Virus record (IMG/VR): IMGVR_UViG_3300037862_000257
Coordinates: 1-40,925 of that record
DNA length: 40,925 nt
Source of the DNA: a virus
Strand: one strand, 5' to 3'
The notes beneath the pieces were generated by a model. It was not told the origin of the DNA. It saw nothing but the letters and a program-made list of their open reading frames with translations, and did no database searches. Positions 23,564 to 32,982 of this stretch are shown piece by piece (the first letter of the stretch is position 1; each line of letters begins with the position of its first letter). A program made the position numbers and the translations under genes.

Positions 23564-26500
23564 ATGCCGATCCAATCCGGCGACGTGAAACTGTTGAAGT
23601 CCGCCGTGATGGCGGACGTGCCCGAGGGGGGTGGCGCACCCACGGGCAACACAATTGCCGATGGCGTCTCCAACGCCATCTTCCCCGACATCTCCGAGCT
23701 GGATCGCGCCGGTGGTCGGGTCAACCTGCGCAAGTCCTTCGTCTCTGTTCAGACCGACGACACCGACACCTACTTCGGGGCCAATGTGATCGTCGCCGAA
23801 CCGCCGCAGGATGTTCGGGTCAGCGTCACGCTGTTCAGAACCGAGAAGACTTTCGACACCCGCGAGCAGGCGCAAGTGCGCATCGAGGCCTACCTCAACA
23901 AGGGCCCCGAGTGGGCGGGCTATCTGTTCGAGAACCACATCGCGGGCCAGCGCGTCATTCAGCTTTTCCAGCGCGTCACCGACACCATCCCCAACGTTGG
24001 GCAAACGCTGGTCTTGATCGAGAACGAGGGCTTGGGCACGCAGAAGGAGCAGTACATCCGGGCCACCTCGATTTCGGTGGTGGAGCGCACCTTCACCTAT
24101 AACGGCGACCAGGACTACAAGGCCAACGTCGTCACGGTCGACATCAGCGATGCCTTGCGCTACGACTTCACTGGCTCGCCCGCAACACGGACGTTCACGC
24201 GAGCTACCAATGGCACCAAGGTGCGTGACACGGTCGTGGCCGACGCCGGGACCTACGTCGGCGTGGTGCCACTGACCCAAGCCGCTGCGGTCGGTGATTT
24301 CACGATCCGGGGCGCTTCGATCTACACGCAGTTGGTGCCGAGCGCGCAGACCGAGACGCCCATCTCCTTCGTCCCTCCCTACGCGGCCGCTGGATTGCCA
24401 GTGCCTGGGGCCGTTGCGGTGAGCTACACCGCCAGCCATGCCTGGACGACCAGCATCAAGTTCAACCTGCCCGGTGGATGCTTGCCCGGGTCGCTGACCA
24501 TCCAGACCGACGGCATCGCGATCTTCGATGATGCGGGCTTGCTCAAAACCGCCAGCGGCACGGTGGGCACCATCGACTACGCCAACGGCATCCTGACCCT
24601 GAATTCAGGGACGATGTCCAACGCGAAGGCGGTCACGTACACGCCTGCCGCACAGATTCTTCGTGCGCCGCAGAGCTCGGAAATCCCGGTTACACCGGAG
24701 TCGCGCAGCCAGTCCTACGTCGGCACCGTCAACCCCATTCCGCAGCCTGGCACGCTGGCGATCAGCTACATGGCGCAAGGGCGCTGGTACGTGCTGTCCG
24801 ACGGCGGCAATGGTTCGCTCAAGGGGCTGGATGCCAGCTACGGCGCAGGTACGTTCAACAGGAACACCGGTGCGTTCGTGGTGACGCTGGGGGCCTTGCC
24901 TGACGTGGGCAGTTCGCTCGTCCTGAGCTGGAACGTCCCGACGCAGGAAACGCAGCAGCCCTCGACCACGCTGAAGGCGTCGCAGAGCCTTGTTTTGAGT
25001 CCGCCCGCAGGGACGGCGGTGCAGCCCGGGTCGCTTACCGTGTCATGGGAGTACGGCGGCACCAAGACGGCAACGGCGGCCACCTCGGGCGTGCTGTCGG
25101 GTGCCGCCACTGGCAGTCTCAGCGTGGCGCAGAACCGCGTGGACTTCGCGCCGAACGTGTTGCCATCGGTGGGCACGGAGCTCACCGTTACCTACGTGGC
25201 GGGACCTAAGCAGCTGGATTCGTTTGCCCATCCCTCCCGCAATGGGTCAGGCTTGCTGCCGGTCACCGCGACGCTTGGGGCCATCGAGCCGGGCTCCCTG
25301 GAGGTCGAATGGAACACCTTCACCGACGAAGCGGTGCTCGGTGCGTACACGTTCGCTCAGTTGCAGGAGATGGGTATCGGCGTCTCGATCTGGCGTGATC
25401 CCATCCAGATCGCCCGCGACGATGGCAATGGCAACGTCGTTCTGAACGGCGCATCGGTCGGCTCCGTCAACTACGCGATCGGTCAGGTGACCTTCAACCC
25501 GGATGTCTCGATCCGCATCCCGCGCCCGGTCTACACGGCAGCGGCCATCAACGGTACGGGTCGCTGGCGACTCAACTATGGCGGCATCGCCTATGTGGAC
25601 GCGCCGTCGCTGTACCCCAATGACGAGACCGGCTACGTGAAGCTGCGTTACAACAGCGCGGGCTCGACCACCAACCAGACGGAGACGCATCCGTTCCTGC
25701 CGGCTTTCAAACTGGTGCCAGGCGTCAATGCGCAGGTGGTCACCGGCACAGTGTTGCTCTCGATCAGCGGCGCGCAGCCTTGGGGCGACAACGGCCAGGG
25801 CACGCTGCGCGAGTTCACCACCAGCGGCTGGGTCACGCGCGGCACGATCAACTATCTGTCCGGTGACGTGGCGCTGACGTCATGGACGGCGGGCACCAAC
25901 AACGCGATCCAGCGTGCCAGTTGCGTGACCACGGTGGGCGAGAACATCTCCAGCGAGTACGTATTCCGCAGCGGCGCGGCCCCGCTGCGGCCGGGGTCGC
26001 TGTCCATCCAGTACGCCCGCGCGGTCGGTGGCACGCAGAACGTGACCGCTGGGATCGACGGCAAGATCGAGGCGACTGGCATCAGTGGCAGCGTCGACTA
26101 CGAGACCGGGCTGGTGCGGGTTCGGTTTGGCACGATGGTCACGGCGGCCGGTAACGAGAGCCAGCCCTGGTACGCCGCCGACCGGGTCGGCACCGACGGC
26201 AAGATCTTCCGGCCGCAGCCCGTGGCCGCCTCCAGCGTGCGTTACAGCGCCGTTGCCTACAGCTACTTGCCGCTGGACGCCGATCTGCTCGGCATCGACC
26301 CGGTGCGCCTGCCCAGTGACGGGCGCGTGCCGATCTTTCGGCCGGGCGGCTTCGCGGTGGTGGGTCACACCGCAGCGATCACAACCTCGGTCAGCAACGG
26401 CCAGACCATCAATTGCGCCAGGGTGCGCCTTTCGCGCGTGCGGGTCGTGGGCTACAACGGCTCGGTGATCAACAGCGGCTACACCGCCGATCTGGAAGCG

Positions 26501-27127
26501 GGCACTGTCACCTTCACCAACGTGGCGGGCTACAGCCAGCCCGTGACCATCGAGCACCGCATCGAGGACATGGCGGTGGTGCGTGACGTGCAGATCAGCG
26601 GCGAGATCAGCTTCACGCGCGCACTGACGCACGAATATCCGCTTGGAAGCCACGTCTCCAGCGCCCTGGTGGCCGGTGACCTGTTCGCCCGCGTCAACCT
26701 GGTGTTCGACCAGTCGACCTGGAGTGGCGCGTGGTCGGATGCCTTGTCCGGCAGTTCGGCGACTGCGACCTTCAACAACACGCAGTACCCGATCCGCGTG
26801 ACCAACCGGGGCGCGCTGACCGAGCGTTGGATCGTGCGCCTCACCAACAGCACCTCGTTCGATGTCATCGGCGAGAACGTCGGCGTGATTGCCACGGGCA
26901 ACACCAGCGCCGATTGCGCCCCCAACAACCCGGCGACCGGCGTGCCGTACTTCGTTCTTCCCGCACTCGGCTGGGGCAATGGTTGGGCGACGGGCAACGT
27001 GCTGCGCTTCAACACCATCGGCGCGCAGTTCCCGGTCTGGGTGGTGCGCACCGTTCAGCAGGGCCCGGAATCCGTGCCCGACGACAACTTCACGTTGCTC
27101 ATTCGCGGCGACGTGGATACCCCTTGA
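23564..27127 (+). CDS. large beta-rich distal tail protein
   Basis: This 1187-residue protein has no catalytic motif and consists mostly of repeating beta segments. Phrases such as PGSLTI/PGSLTV/PGSLEV followed by a short strand and a turn (GTVDYANG-like, GSVNYAIG, GSVDYETG) recur at least seven times between about residues 300 and 870. This suggests tandem Ig-like or beta-sandwich modules. The first 200 residues differ (VNLRKSFVSVQTDDTDTYFG, FENHIAGQRVIQLFQRVTDT) and may hold the attachment part. Such giants between tape measure and baseplate genes usually form tip or side-fibre structures. The gene ends 19 bases before the next ATG. Confidence 0.75.
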   Translation: MPIQSGDVKLLKSAVMADVPEGGGAPTGNTIADGVSNAIFPDISELDRAGGRVNLRKSFVSVQTDDTDTYFGANVIVAEPPQDVRVSVTLFRTEKTFDTREQAQVRIEAYLNKGPEWAGYLFENHIAGQRVIQLFQRVTDTIPNVGQTLVLIENEGLGTQKEQYIRATSISVVERTFTYNGDQDYKANVVTVDISDALRYDFTGSPATRTFTRATNGTKVRDTVVADAGTYVGVVPLTQAAAVGDFTIRGASIYTQLVPSAQTETPISFVPPYAAAGLPVPGAVAVSYTASHAWTTSIKFNLPGGCLPGSLTIQTDGIAIFDDAGLLKTASGTVGTIDYANGILTLNSGTMSNAKAVTYTPAAQILRAPQSSEIPVTPESRSQSYVGTVNPIPQPGTLAISYMAQGRWYVLSDGGNGSLKGLDASYGAGTFNRNTGAFVVTLGALPDVGSSLVLSWNVPTQETQQPSTTLKASQSLVLSPPAGTAVQPGSLTVSWEYGGTKTATAATSGVLSGAATGSLSVAQNRVDFAPNVLPSVGTELTVTYVAGPKQLDSFAHPSRNGSGLLPVTATLGAIEPGSLEVEWNTFTDEAVLGAYTFAQLQEMGIGVSIWRDPIQIARDDGNGNVVLNGASVGSVNYAIGQVTFNPDVSIRIPRPVYTAAAINGTGRWRLNYGGIAYVDAPSLYPNDETGYVKLRYNSAGSTTNQTETHPFLPAFKLVPGVNAQVVTGTVLLSISGAQPWGDNGQGTLREFTTSGWVTRGTINYLSGDVALTSWTAGTNNAIQRASCVTTVGENISSEYVFRSGAAPLRPGSLSIQYARAVGGTQNVTAGIDGKIEATGISGSVDYETGLVRVRFGTMVTAAGNESQPWYAADRVGTDGKIFRPQPVAASSVRYSAVAYSYLPLDADLLGIDPVRLPSDGRVPIFRPGGFAVVGHTAAITTSVSNGQTINCARVRLSRVRVVGYNGSVINSGYTADLEAGTVTFTNVAGYSQPVTIEHRIEDMAVVRDVQISGEISFTRALTHEYPLGSHVSSALVAGDLFARVNLVFDQSTWSGAWSDALSGSSATATFNNTQYPIRVTNRGALTERWIVRLTNSTSFDVIGENVGVIATGNTSADCAPNNPATGVPYFVLPALGWGNGWATGNVLRFNTIGAQFPVWVVRTVQQGPESVPDDNFTLLIRGDVDTP

Positions 27128-27146
27128 ACCGCAGACAGGAACCGAG

Positions 27147-28418
27147 ATGACTGACCTGACCGTCAAATACTTCAACAGCGGCATGACCGGCGCACCTCAG
27201 ATCGCCAACAACTGGGGCGATCTGGTGACTATGCTCGATGCCTGCCTGGTCAACGGCTTCGCCCTCAAGGCCGTCGACACACTGACCTTTGCCAATGGCA
27301 TTGCCACGGCCACCATCACGTCCGGGCACGCTTACCTGCAAGAGCAGGTCGTGCTGGTCGCCGGGGCCGAGCAGCCCCAATACAACGGATCGTTCCGCGT
27401 ACTGACGACGACCTCGACCACCTTCACCTACGCGGTGACGGGCACACCGGTGTCGCCCGCAACGACCACGACCAATCTGAGCGCCAAGGTGGCACCGCTG
27501 GGCTGGGAGAAGCCGTTCTCGACCACAAACAGGGCCGCTTACCGCAGCAAGAACCCGCAGTCGCCGCAGAACATCCTGCTGATCGACAACAGCCTCAAGA
27601 CCCCGGGCTACACCACCACCTGGGCCAAGTGGGGCAACGTCGGCATCGTGGAAGATCTGTCGGACATCGACACCATCGTCGGCGCGCAGGCTCCCTACGA
27701 CCCCAACAACCCGACGCAGAACTGGAAGCAAGCTCAAGCAGGCCAGTGGGGTTGGTACAAGTGATACCACGCGCGCAGTCCTGGGTACGACAACTCGGGC
27801 GACAGCGGTGCCGGTGGCCGCAACTGGGTGCTGATCGGTGACGACCGGTTGTTCTTCCTTTTCTGCACCAACGCAGCGGGCTATGGCTGGTATGGCCGCA
27901 ACTGCTATTGCTTTGGCGACCTCATCAGCTTCAAGCCAGGGGACAACTACGCCACGATCCTTGCCGCCGAAGATATCTACTGGAGCAACAGCAGCAGCGG
28001 CTACTCAAGCTACCCGGGGCAGTTCAGCGGCTACGGTTTGGTCTCGTCCCTGGACTTTACGGGCAAGGTGCTGCTGCGCAACCACACCCAGCTCGGCAAC
28101 CCAGTTCGCTTTGGCCTGACGTCCCTGAACACCAACAACGCGCAGCAGATCTGCGGCCGGGGCCCGACACCATTCCCAAACGGGGCGGACTACAGCTTGT
28201 GGCTGCTGCCCACCTACGTTCGCCAGGAAGATGGCCACATGCGCGGCATCCTGCCCGGGATGCTGTGGATGCCCCAAGACCGCCCGTACAGCGACCAGAC
28301 CATCGTGGACAACGTGGTCGGCCAGGCGGGCAAGCGCTTCCTGCTGGTCAGGACGCAGTACAGCTCGGAAACCGAAGGCGCGCAGATCGCGTTCGACATC
28401 ACCGGCCCGTGGAGGTAA
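27147..28418 (+). pseudogene. virion tail protein interrupted by in-frame TGA
   Basis: The frame from ATG 27147 runs to TGA at 27762-27764 (205 residues) and then continues in the same frame without another stop to 28418, giving about 423 residues if read through. The first part starts MTDLTVKYFNSGMTGAPQIA and has a beta module with DTLTFANGIATATITSGHAY. The second part (RNWVLIGDDRLFFLFCTN through a closing FDITGPWR) looks like a natural continuation, not an independent gene. The only start there is GTG 27828, lying inside the conserved strand and lacking a ribosome binding site. The TGA follows WYK and precedes YHARS, so a TGG to TGA change is the simplest explanation. Readthrough or a sequencing error are alternatives. 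The product is probably a tail-tip or receptor-contact protein. Confidence 0.75.
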
Positions 28419-28421
28419 GCC

Positions 28422-29507
28422 ATGAGCTACCCGCTGAGCGACACCTTCGCCACGGCACCGGTGAACGGCTACACCACGGTGCTGGGCAGCATGTCCGCCA
28501 CCCACAACAGCGCACAGCGGGCCCTCGACATCTCGGCACCCAGCAGCCAGTCCATCCTGCGCTTCAATGAAACGGCGCACGGCGATTTCTGGTTCGAGGC
28601 CGACGTCGAGTTCTTGACCGATCCGTCTACCCGCAAACACCTCGGTCTGTGGATGACGACCGGCAACGGTTCGGAGGGCTACCGGTTCGCGCACATTGAC
28701 GGCGCCTGGAGCGTGACACGCTGGAACAGCGGCTTCGGCGACGGCGCAGCAGTGACGGGTGGCGTCAACGACGGAGCCAAACCGGTCGCCGGTGTTGCCG
28801 ACGTAGCACCGACTTTCAACGTCGGCCAGCGCTTGACCCTGCGTTGCGAGGTCATCGTTGGGGCGTTCGATGCCAATGGTGTGCCGTGGGCGCGCCTGGT
28901 CCAATTCAAGGCCGGTGGCGTGCTGATGTTCCAGGTCGGGGATGCTGCTTACCGGGGCAAGCTGATTCCGGGCGTGTTTCTCTACGGGGCCACAGCACGC
29001 GTTCACGCCATCGCCGGTGACACACCGTCGGGGCTGCCTGCGTTTCCAGCAACCGTGGGCGTGAACGCCGCCGATGACCTGCTGCCGCTGGCTGGTGGAT
29101 CGACCTCGGTGCTGCCCGACCCCGCCGCCAACATCGGCGTGAACGCAGATTGCGACCTGATGCGCCTGAACAGCCCGTCGTCCGAACTGTGGAACCGGGG
29201 CGGTGGCTACGACTGGTACTTCCGCCCGATTCCGAACGGCCGCAAGGACATCCACTTCAGCGGCCACGGCGTCATTGCCGGAACCGTCAAGGAGAAAGGC
29301 CTGCCTGACCAACCCCTGGTGCGGCGGGTGCAACTCATCAGCGAGAACACGCGCGTCCTGGTGGCCGAGACATGGAGCGACGCCAGTGGTGCCTACCGGT
29401 TCGAGACCATCGACCCGGCGCAGCGCTACACGGTCGTGAGCTACGACTACAAGCAGATGTACCGCGCTGTGATCGCGGACAACCTTCACCCGGAGATGAT
29501 GCAGTGA
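28422..29507 (+). CDS. distal tail protein with C-terminal Ig/carboxypeptidase-like module
   Basis: This 361-residue protein starts at ATG 28422 after GGAGGTAAGCC. The N-terminal 190 residues look like a concanavalin/LamG-type jelly roll (FNETAHGDFWFEADVEFL, HLGLWMTTGNGSEGYRFAHI), a common sugar-binding fold in tail proteins. The C-terminal 80 residues (GVIAGTVKEKGLPDQPLVRR, then SDASGAYRFETIDP) match a carboxypeptidase regulatory-like beta sandwich. Together they suggest a surface-binding tip or fibre component. The stop overlaps the next start as GTGA. Confidence 0.7.
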   Translation: MSYPLSDTFATAPVNGYTTVLGSMSATHNSAQRALDISAPSSQSILRFNETAHGDFWFEADVEFLTDPSTRKHLGLWMTTGNGSEGYRFAHIDGAWSVTRWNSGFGDGAAVTGGVNDGAKPVAGVADVAPTFNVGQRLTLRCEVIVGAFDANGVPWARLVQFKAGGVLMFQVGDAAYRGKLIPGVFLYGATARVHAIAGDTPSGLPAFPATVGVNAADDLLPLAGGSTSVLPDPAANIGVNADCDLMRLNSPSSELWNRGGGYDWYFRPIPNGRKDIHFSGHGVIAGTVKEKGLPDQPLVRRVQLISENTRVLVAETWSDASGAYRFETIDPAQRYTVVSYDYKQMYRAVIADNLHPEMMQ

Positions 29508-29899
29508 CCGTTGCCATCACCGTCGAACACAACGAGGCGCGGCTGGCGGGCACCCTGGCATTCCTGGATGCGGGCAGCAACCCGGCGCGCCTGCGCATTT
29601 ACGGCGGCACGCGACCCGCCACCCCAGCCACGACGCCGACGAGCGCGATGCTGGTCGAGATCAAGCTGACCAAGCCCGCAGGCACGATCGCGGGCGGACT
29701 CCTGACGCTGACGCAGCAGGAGGACGGGTTGATCACCGCCACCGGTATCGCCACCTGGGCGCGGCTGGTCAACGGCAACGAGGTCACCGCCTTGGATCTG
29801 GATTGCAGCGGCACCGACGGCAGCGGCGACGTGAAGCTGGCCAGCACCAACCTCTATCTGGGCGGCGATGCCCGGATGGTGTCGGCGATCCTGGGGTAA
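29504..29899 (+). CDS. distal tail protein, 131 aa
   Basis: This 131-residue protein starts at GTG 29504, overlapping the upstream stop. It is an all-beta protein with GTLAFLDAGSNPARLRIYGG, then MLVEIKLTKPAGTIAGGLLT, then VTALDLDCSGTDGSGDVKLA. I know similar small proteins from tail-tip operons of Mu-like and lambda-like hybrids, but no specific function. It probably accompanies the preceding jelly-roll protein. It is followed after three bases by the next gene. Confidence 0.65.
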   Translation: MTVAITVEHNEARLAGTLAFLDAGSNPARLRIYGGTRPATPATTPTSAMLVEIKLTKPAGTIAGGLLTLTQQEDGLITATGIATWARLVNGNEVTALDLDCSGTDGSGDVKLASTNLYLGGDARMVSAILG

Positions 29900-29902
29900 G
29901 CC

Positions 29903-31918
29903 GTGCCGAGCGTACCCAGCGAACTGACGCTGGCCGCGATGCTTCCAGTGCCCGAGGTGAGCATCGAGATCGGGCCGCCGCTCGTCAACCTGCTGTTCGA
30001 CCAACCCGCAGCCACAGACGCCAACTTGGTGTTCGGCGCAGGCTTCGTCGCGCTGCGCGACGATGTGGTGGTGCTGGCCAGCCTGCCGCTGCCGGTCGTC
30101 GCGATCAAGTTCATCCCCCCGGCGCGGGCCGAACTGCTCGCCGAGCTACCAGCGCTGACGGTCAGCACCTTGCTGCTGCGCCCGAGCGTGCCCTTGAGCG
30201 TGGTGGGCGCAAGCCTTCCGGGTGTCGTGTTCTCTGGCGAGGTCAAGTACTACTCGCGCACGCAGCGGCCTACGGTGGGCCAAACCGAGCATCTTTGGCA
30301 GGTCGCGAGGCAGACCGAAGATGGCTCGATGCAGGGACAACAGGACGCTGCCTCCGCGCCTGCAGGCTGGGAGGCGTTCTGGCGGCGCACGCTGGCCGTG
30401 CCACAAGGCATCGAGCACCGCTTGCCGCCGGTGTTGTCGGCCGCGCCAGAGCAGCGCCGAACGGGCCATCAGCAGGGCACGCGCTTGTTTGAAGCGACGT
30501 GGTTCGCGCATCAGGATGGCACGCACTTTGAGCTGGCCCGCCAGGGCTTGTTCCAGAACGTTGTCCGACTGCGCGATGCCACTCGCTTTCGACATCAGGA
30601 CGGCGACCGCACCAAGCGCCCCGGTCGGTTGGGGTTCTGGCAGGTCGCGCGGCTGCTTACCCAGTTGCAAGCCTCGGACTTCCAGAGCGCCAGCGCCAAG
30701 CCTAGAGGATGGCTTGGCCGGTATCAGGAAGCCGTGCCACCGCCACCAGGCATCAGCCTGTGGGTAGTGCCCGAGCCACCTGCGCCACAGCCCTGCTACA
30801 CGCCGAGCCCGCACCTGCTGTTCGCCGCGCTGGCCGCGACGGACGGGCACCTGCTGTTCCTTTGTGAAAACCACATCACCCCGCCGCCACCCGATGGGGA
30901 GCCGGTGGTCGTTCCCGTTCGGAGGGTGTATTTCGTGATCAACAACGTGACCCTGCACAGGGTGGCCGATGGCGCGCCGGTGCCGGTGTTCAATCTCTCG
31001 CTGTCGCTGGATGCCGCATCCTGGGCGTGGGGCTTCGATGCCGTGTTGCCCGCGAAGGCCGAGGCGCTGGTTGCCGGCAACGCATCCGGGCCGGTCGAGC
31101 TCGTGGCCACCATCAACGGCACCACCTTCCACGTGCTCGCCGAGAACATCAGCCGAGAGCGCAGCTTTGGCGACGCCAGCATCCGCATTTCCGGCCGAGG
31201 AAGAAACGCCGTGCTGGCGGCACCCTATGCCCCTGTGATGACGTTCTCGAACACCGAGGGTCGTAGCGCGCGGCAGTTGATGGACGACGTGCTCACGGTC
31301 AACGGCATCCCGCTGGGCTGGGCGGTCGATTGGGGGCTGACGGACTGGAACGTCCCGGCCGGAGTGTTCGCCCAACAGGGAACGTGGATCGAGGCGCTGA
31401 CCGCCATCGCCGGTGCTGCCGGGGGCTACCTGGTCCCGCACCCTTCGGCACAGAGCATCCGCGTGCGTCATCGCTACCCGGTGGCTCCGTGGGAGTGGAG
31501 CACGGTCACGCCCGACTTCGTGCTGCCCGTCGATGCCGTTGCCCGCGAATCGCTGCGCTGGCTGGAGAAGCCTGCGTACAACCGCGTGTTCGTTTCCGGC
31601 CAGGACGTTGGCGTGCTCGGGCAGGTGACCCGCGCCGGCACGGCTGGAGACGTGCTCGCGCCGATGGTCGTCGACCCGTTGATCACCGAGGCGGCCGTAG
31701 CAAGGCAGCGTGGCATCGCCGTGTTGGCCGACTCCGGTCAGCAAATCGAGGTCAGCTTGCGCCTGCCGGTGCTGGCCGAGACCGGGATCATCGAGCCCGG
31801 GGCATTCGTCGAGTACCAGGACGGCAGCGTCACACGGCTGGGCCTCGTGCGCTCGACCCAGGTCGAAGCCGGGCTGCCCGAGGTCTGGCAGACGTTGGGG
31901 GTGCAGGCCTATGCATAA
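29903..31918 (+). CDS. large tail-tip / baseplate hub-like protein
   Basis: This 671-residue protein starts at GTG 29903. The first 140 residues are strand-rich and low in charge. The middle (about 110-290) is rich in Arg, Gln and Trp, with repeated WQVAR / RxRHQDG-type phrases. The last 330 residues (VRRVYFVINNVTLHRVADGA, GRSARQLMDDVLTVNGIPLG, a closing SVTRLGLVRSTQVEAGLPEV) resemble the hub or late-control fold of tail-tip proteins that bind the tape measure end. The hub assignment is inferred from these C-terminal features and from position. The stop lies inside the start region of the next gene. Confidence 0.65.
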   Translation: MPSVPSELTLAAMLPVPEVSIEIGPPLVNLLFDQPAATDANLVFGAGFVALRDDVVVLASLPLPVVAIKFIPPARAELLAELPALTVSTLLLRPSVPLSVVGASLPGVVFSGEVKYYSRTQRPTVGQTEHLWQVARQTEDGSMQGQQDAASAPAGWEAFWRRTLAVPQGIEHRLPPVLSAAPEQRRTGHQQGTRLFEATWFAHQDGTHFELARQGLFQNVVRLRDATRFRHQDGDRTKRPGRLGFWQVARLLTQLQASDFQSASAKPRGWLGRYQEAVPPPPGISLWVVPEPPAPQPCYTPSPHLLFAALAATDGHLLFLCENHITPPPPDGEPVVVPVRRVYFVINNVTLHRVADGAPVPVFNLSLSLDAASWAWGFDAVLPAKAEALVAGNASGPVELVATINGTTFHVLAENISRERSFGDASIRISGRGRNAVLAAPYAPVMTFSNTEGRSARQLMDDVLTVNGIPLGWAVDWGLTDWNVPAGVFAQQGTWIEALTAIAGAAGGYLVPHPSAQSIRVRHRYPVAPWEWSTVTPDFVLPVDAVARESLRWLEKPAYNRVFVSGQDVGVLGQVTRAGTAGDVLAPMVVDPLITEAAVARQRGIAVLADSGQQIEVSLRLPVLAETGIIEPGAFVEYQDGSVTRLGLVRSTQVEAGLPEVWQTLGVQAYA

Positions 31919-32132
31919 CCTCTACGAGCAGTTCCGCCAACTCATCCCCGACCCGCCGCTGCAGGCTGGCACCGTGATCGACGTTGGCTCTGGCGTGGTC
32001 ACTGTCGCATTGCCCGGTGGTGGCCGGATCAAGGCGCGGGGCTCTGCGGCTCTTGGCCAGAAGGTGTTCGTGCGCGACGACGCCGTCGAGGGCATCGCGC
32101 CGAGCCTGCCCCTGGAAATCATCGAGATCTGA
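31911..32132 (+). CDS. small tail-tip protein, 73 aa
   Basis: This 73-residue protein starts at ATG 31911 and overlaps the previous gene by eight bases. It carries an OB-like beta pattern (GTVIDVGSGVVTVALPGGGR, RIKARGSAALGQKVFVRDDA). Small beta-barrel proteins of this kind occur after the hub gene and may help make the tip or spike. It is the last gene of the distal tail operon and is followed by a strong terminator. Confidence 0.65.
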   Translation: MHNLYEQFRQLIPDPPLQAGTVIDVGSGVVTVALPGGGRIKARGSAALGQKVFVRDDAVEGIAPSLPLEIIEI

Positions 32133-32157
32133 AACCCAGCTGATTCAACCCCTGAGG

Positions 32158-32189
32158 CCCGCCCTGATGCTTACGCATCGGGCGGGTTT
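32158..32189 (+). terminator. rho-independent terminator ending the tail operon
   Basis: CCCGCCC (32158-32164) pairs with GGGCGGG (32180-32186). An inner GATGC (32166-32170) pairs with GCATC (32175-32179), with one bulged T and loop TTAC. A short T run follows. It separates the tail operon from the lysis genes. Confidence 0.85.
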
Positions 32190-32209
32190 CGCATTTCTGG
32201 AGAGCCCAA

Positions 32210-32509
32210 ATGACCGATCCCGAATCCCCCATGCTTGTCGAAAACATGCTCCTGATGCGAAAGGAGGACTTCGACGATCTTCTCGACCGTGCCGCCGAGC
32301 GCGGTGCAGAGCGCGCGCTGTCCCACCTCGGGTTGGAGAGCAGCACCGCAGCACGAGACATCCACGAACTGCGGAATCTCCTGGAGGCGTGGCGCGATGC
32401 ACGGCGCACCGCCTGGCAGACCGTCATCAAGGTCATCACAACCGGCATCTTGGCCGCGCTCCTCGTGGGTGCGGCCATCAAGCTCAAGTTGATGGGAGGT
32501 GGCCAATGA
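32210..32509 (+). CDS. DUF6127-like membrane protein of the lysis cassette
   Basis: This 99-residue protein has an acidic, helical N-terminal part (LMRKEDFDDLLDRAAERGAE, then RDIHELRNLLEAWRDARRTA) and one C-terminal membrane helix (about 70-92, VIKVITTGILAALLVGAAIK). It resembles DUF6127 proteins that occur directly before phage holins. The topology suggests the N-terminus stays in the cytoplasm. It may tune holin timing or be a second holin; this is inference. It overlaps the holin gene by ATGA. Confidence 0.75.
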   Translation: MTDPESPMLVENMLLMRKEDFDDLLDRAAERGAERALSHLGLESSTAARDIHELRNLLEAWRDARRTAWQTVIKVITTGILAALLVGAAIKLKLMGGGQ

Positions 32510-32982
32510 TCGAGACCTTGCTCGGTGGTCTCCTGGGCGGGGCCTTCCGTCTTGCGCCTGAATTTCTCAAGTGGCTCGACCGCCAAGGCGAGCGTGGCCA
32601 CGAGCTGGCGATGCAGGACAAGGCGCTGGAGTTCGAGAAGCTGCGTGGCGCGCAGCGAATGGCTGAGATCGGCGCCAGTGCCGACGCGGCATGGAACGTC
32701 GGCGCCCTCGAGGCTCTGCGGGATTCGGTCGCTGCGCAAGGGCAGCGCTCGGGAGTGCGCTGGGCCGACGCGCTGTCCTGCAGCGTGCGCCCTGTGATCA
32801 CCTACTGGTTCATGGCGTTGTACTGCGCCGCGAAAACGGCGGCGTTCGTGGCGGCGGTCAGTGCTGGCGCTGGTTGGGGCACTGCGGTTTTGCACGCATG
32901 GACCGATGCCGATCAGGCGTTGTGGGCTGGGGTGCTGAACTTCTGGTTCCTGGGGCGCGTGTTCGACCGGGTGCGGTCGTGA
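32506..32982 (+). CDS. holin, 3TM type
   Basis: This 158-residue protein matches the holin_3 / 3TM-type group. The conserved N-terminus GLLGGAFRLAPEFLKWLDRQ is followed by a charged helix (about 25-90) and hydrophobic segments at about 95-122 (RPVITYWFMALYCAAKTAAF) and 137-151. Holins form membrane holes at a set time and let the endolysin out. The start overlaps the upstream stop (ATGA) and its own stop overlaps the endolysin ATG by one base, so the cassette is tightly coupled. Confidence 0.85.
   Translation: MIETLLGGLLGGAFRLAPEFLKWLDRQGERGHELAMQDKALEFEKLRGAQRMAEIGASADAAWNVGALEALRDSVAAQGQRSGVRWADALSCSVRPVITYWFMALYCAAKTAAFVAAVSAGAGWGTAVLHAWTDADQALWAGVLNFWFLGRVFDRVRS

Noticed and set aside
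27147-28418. Possible target protein of a diversity-generating retroelement, because of its Tyr/Asn/Ser-rich C-terminal part
   Set aside because: No reverse transcriptase, template repeat or adenine-biased variable repeat is visible in the window, and the C-terminus is not the usual lectin-fold ending.
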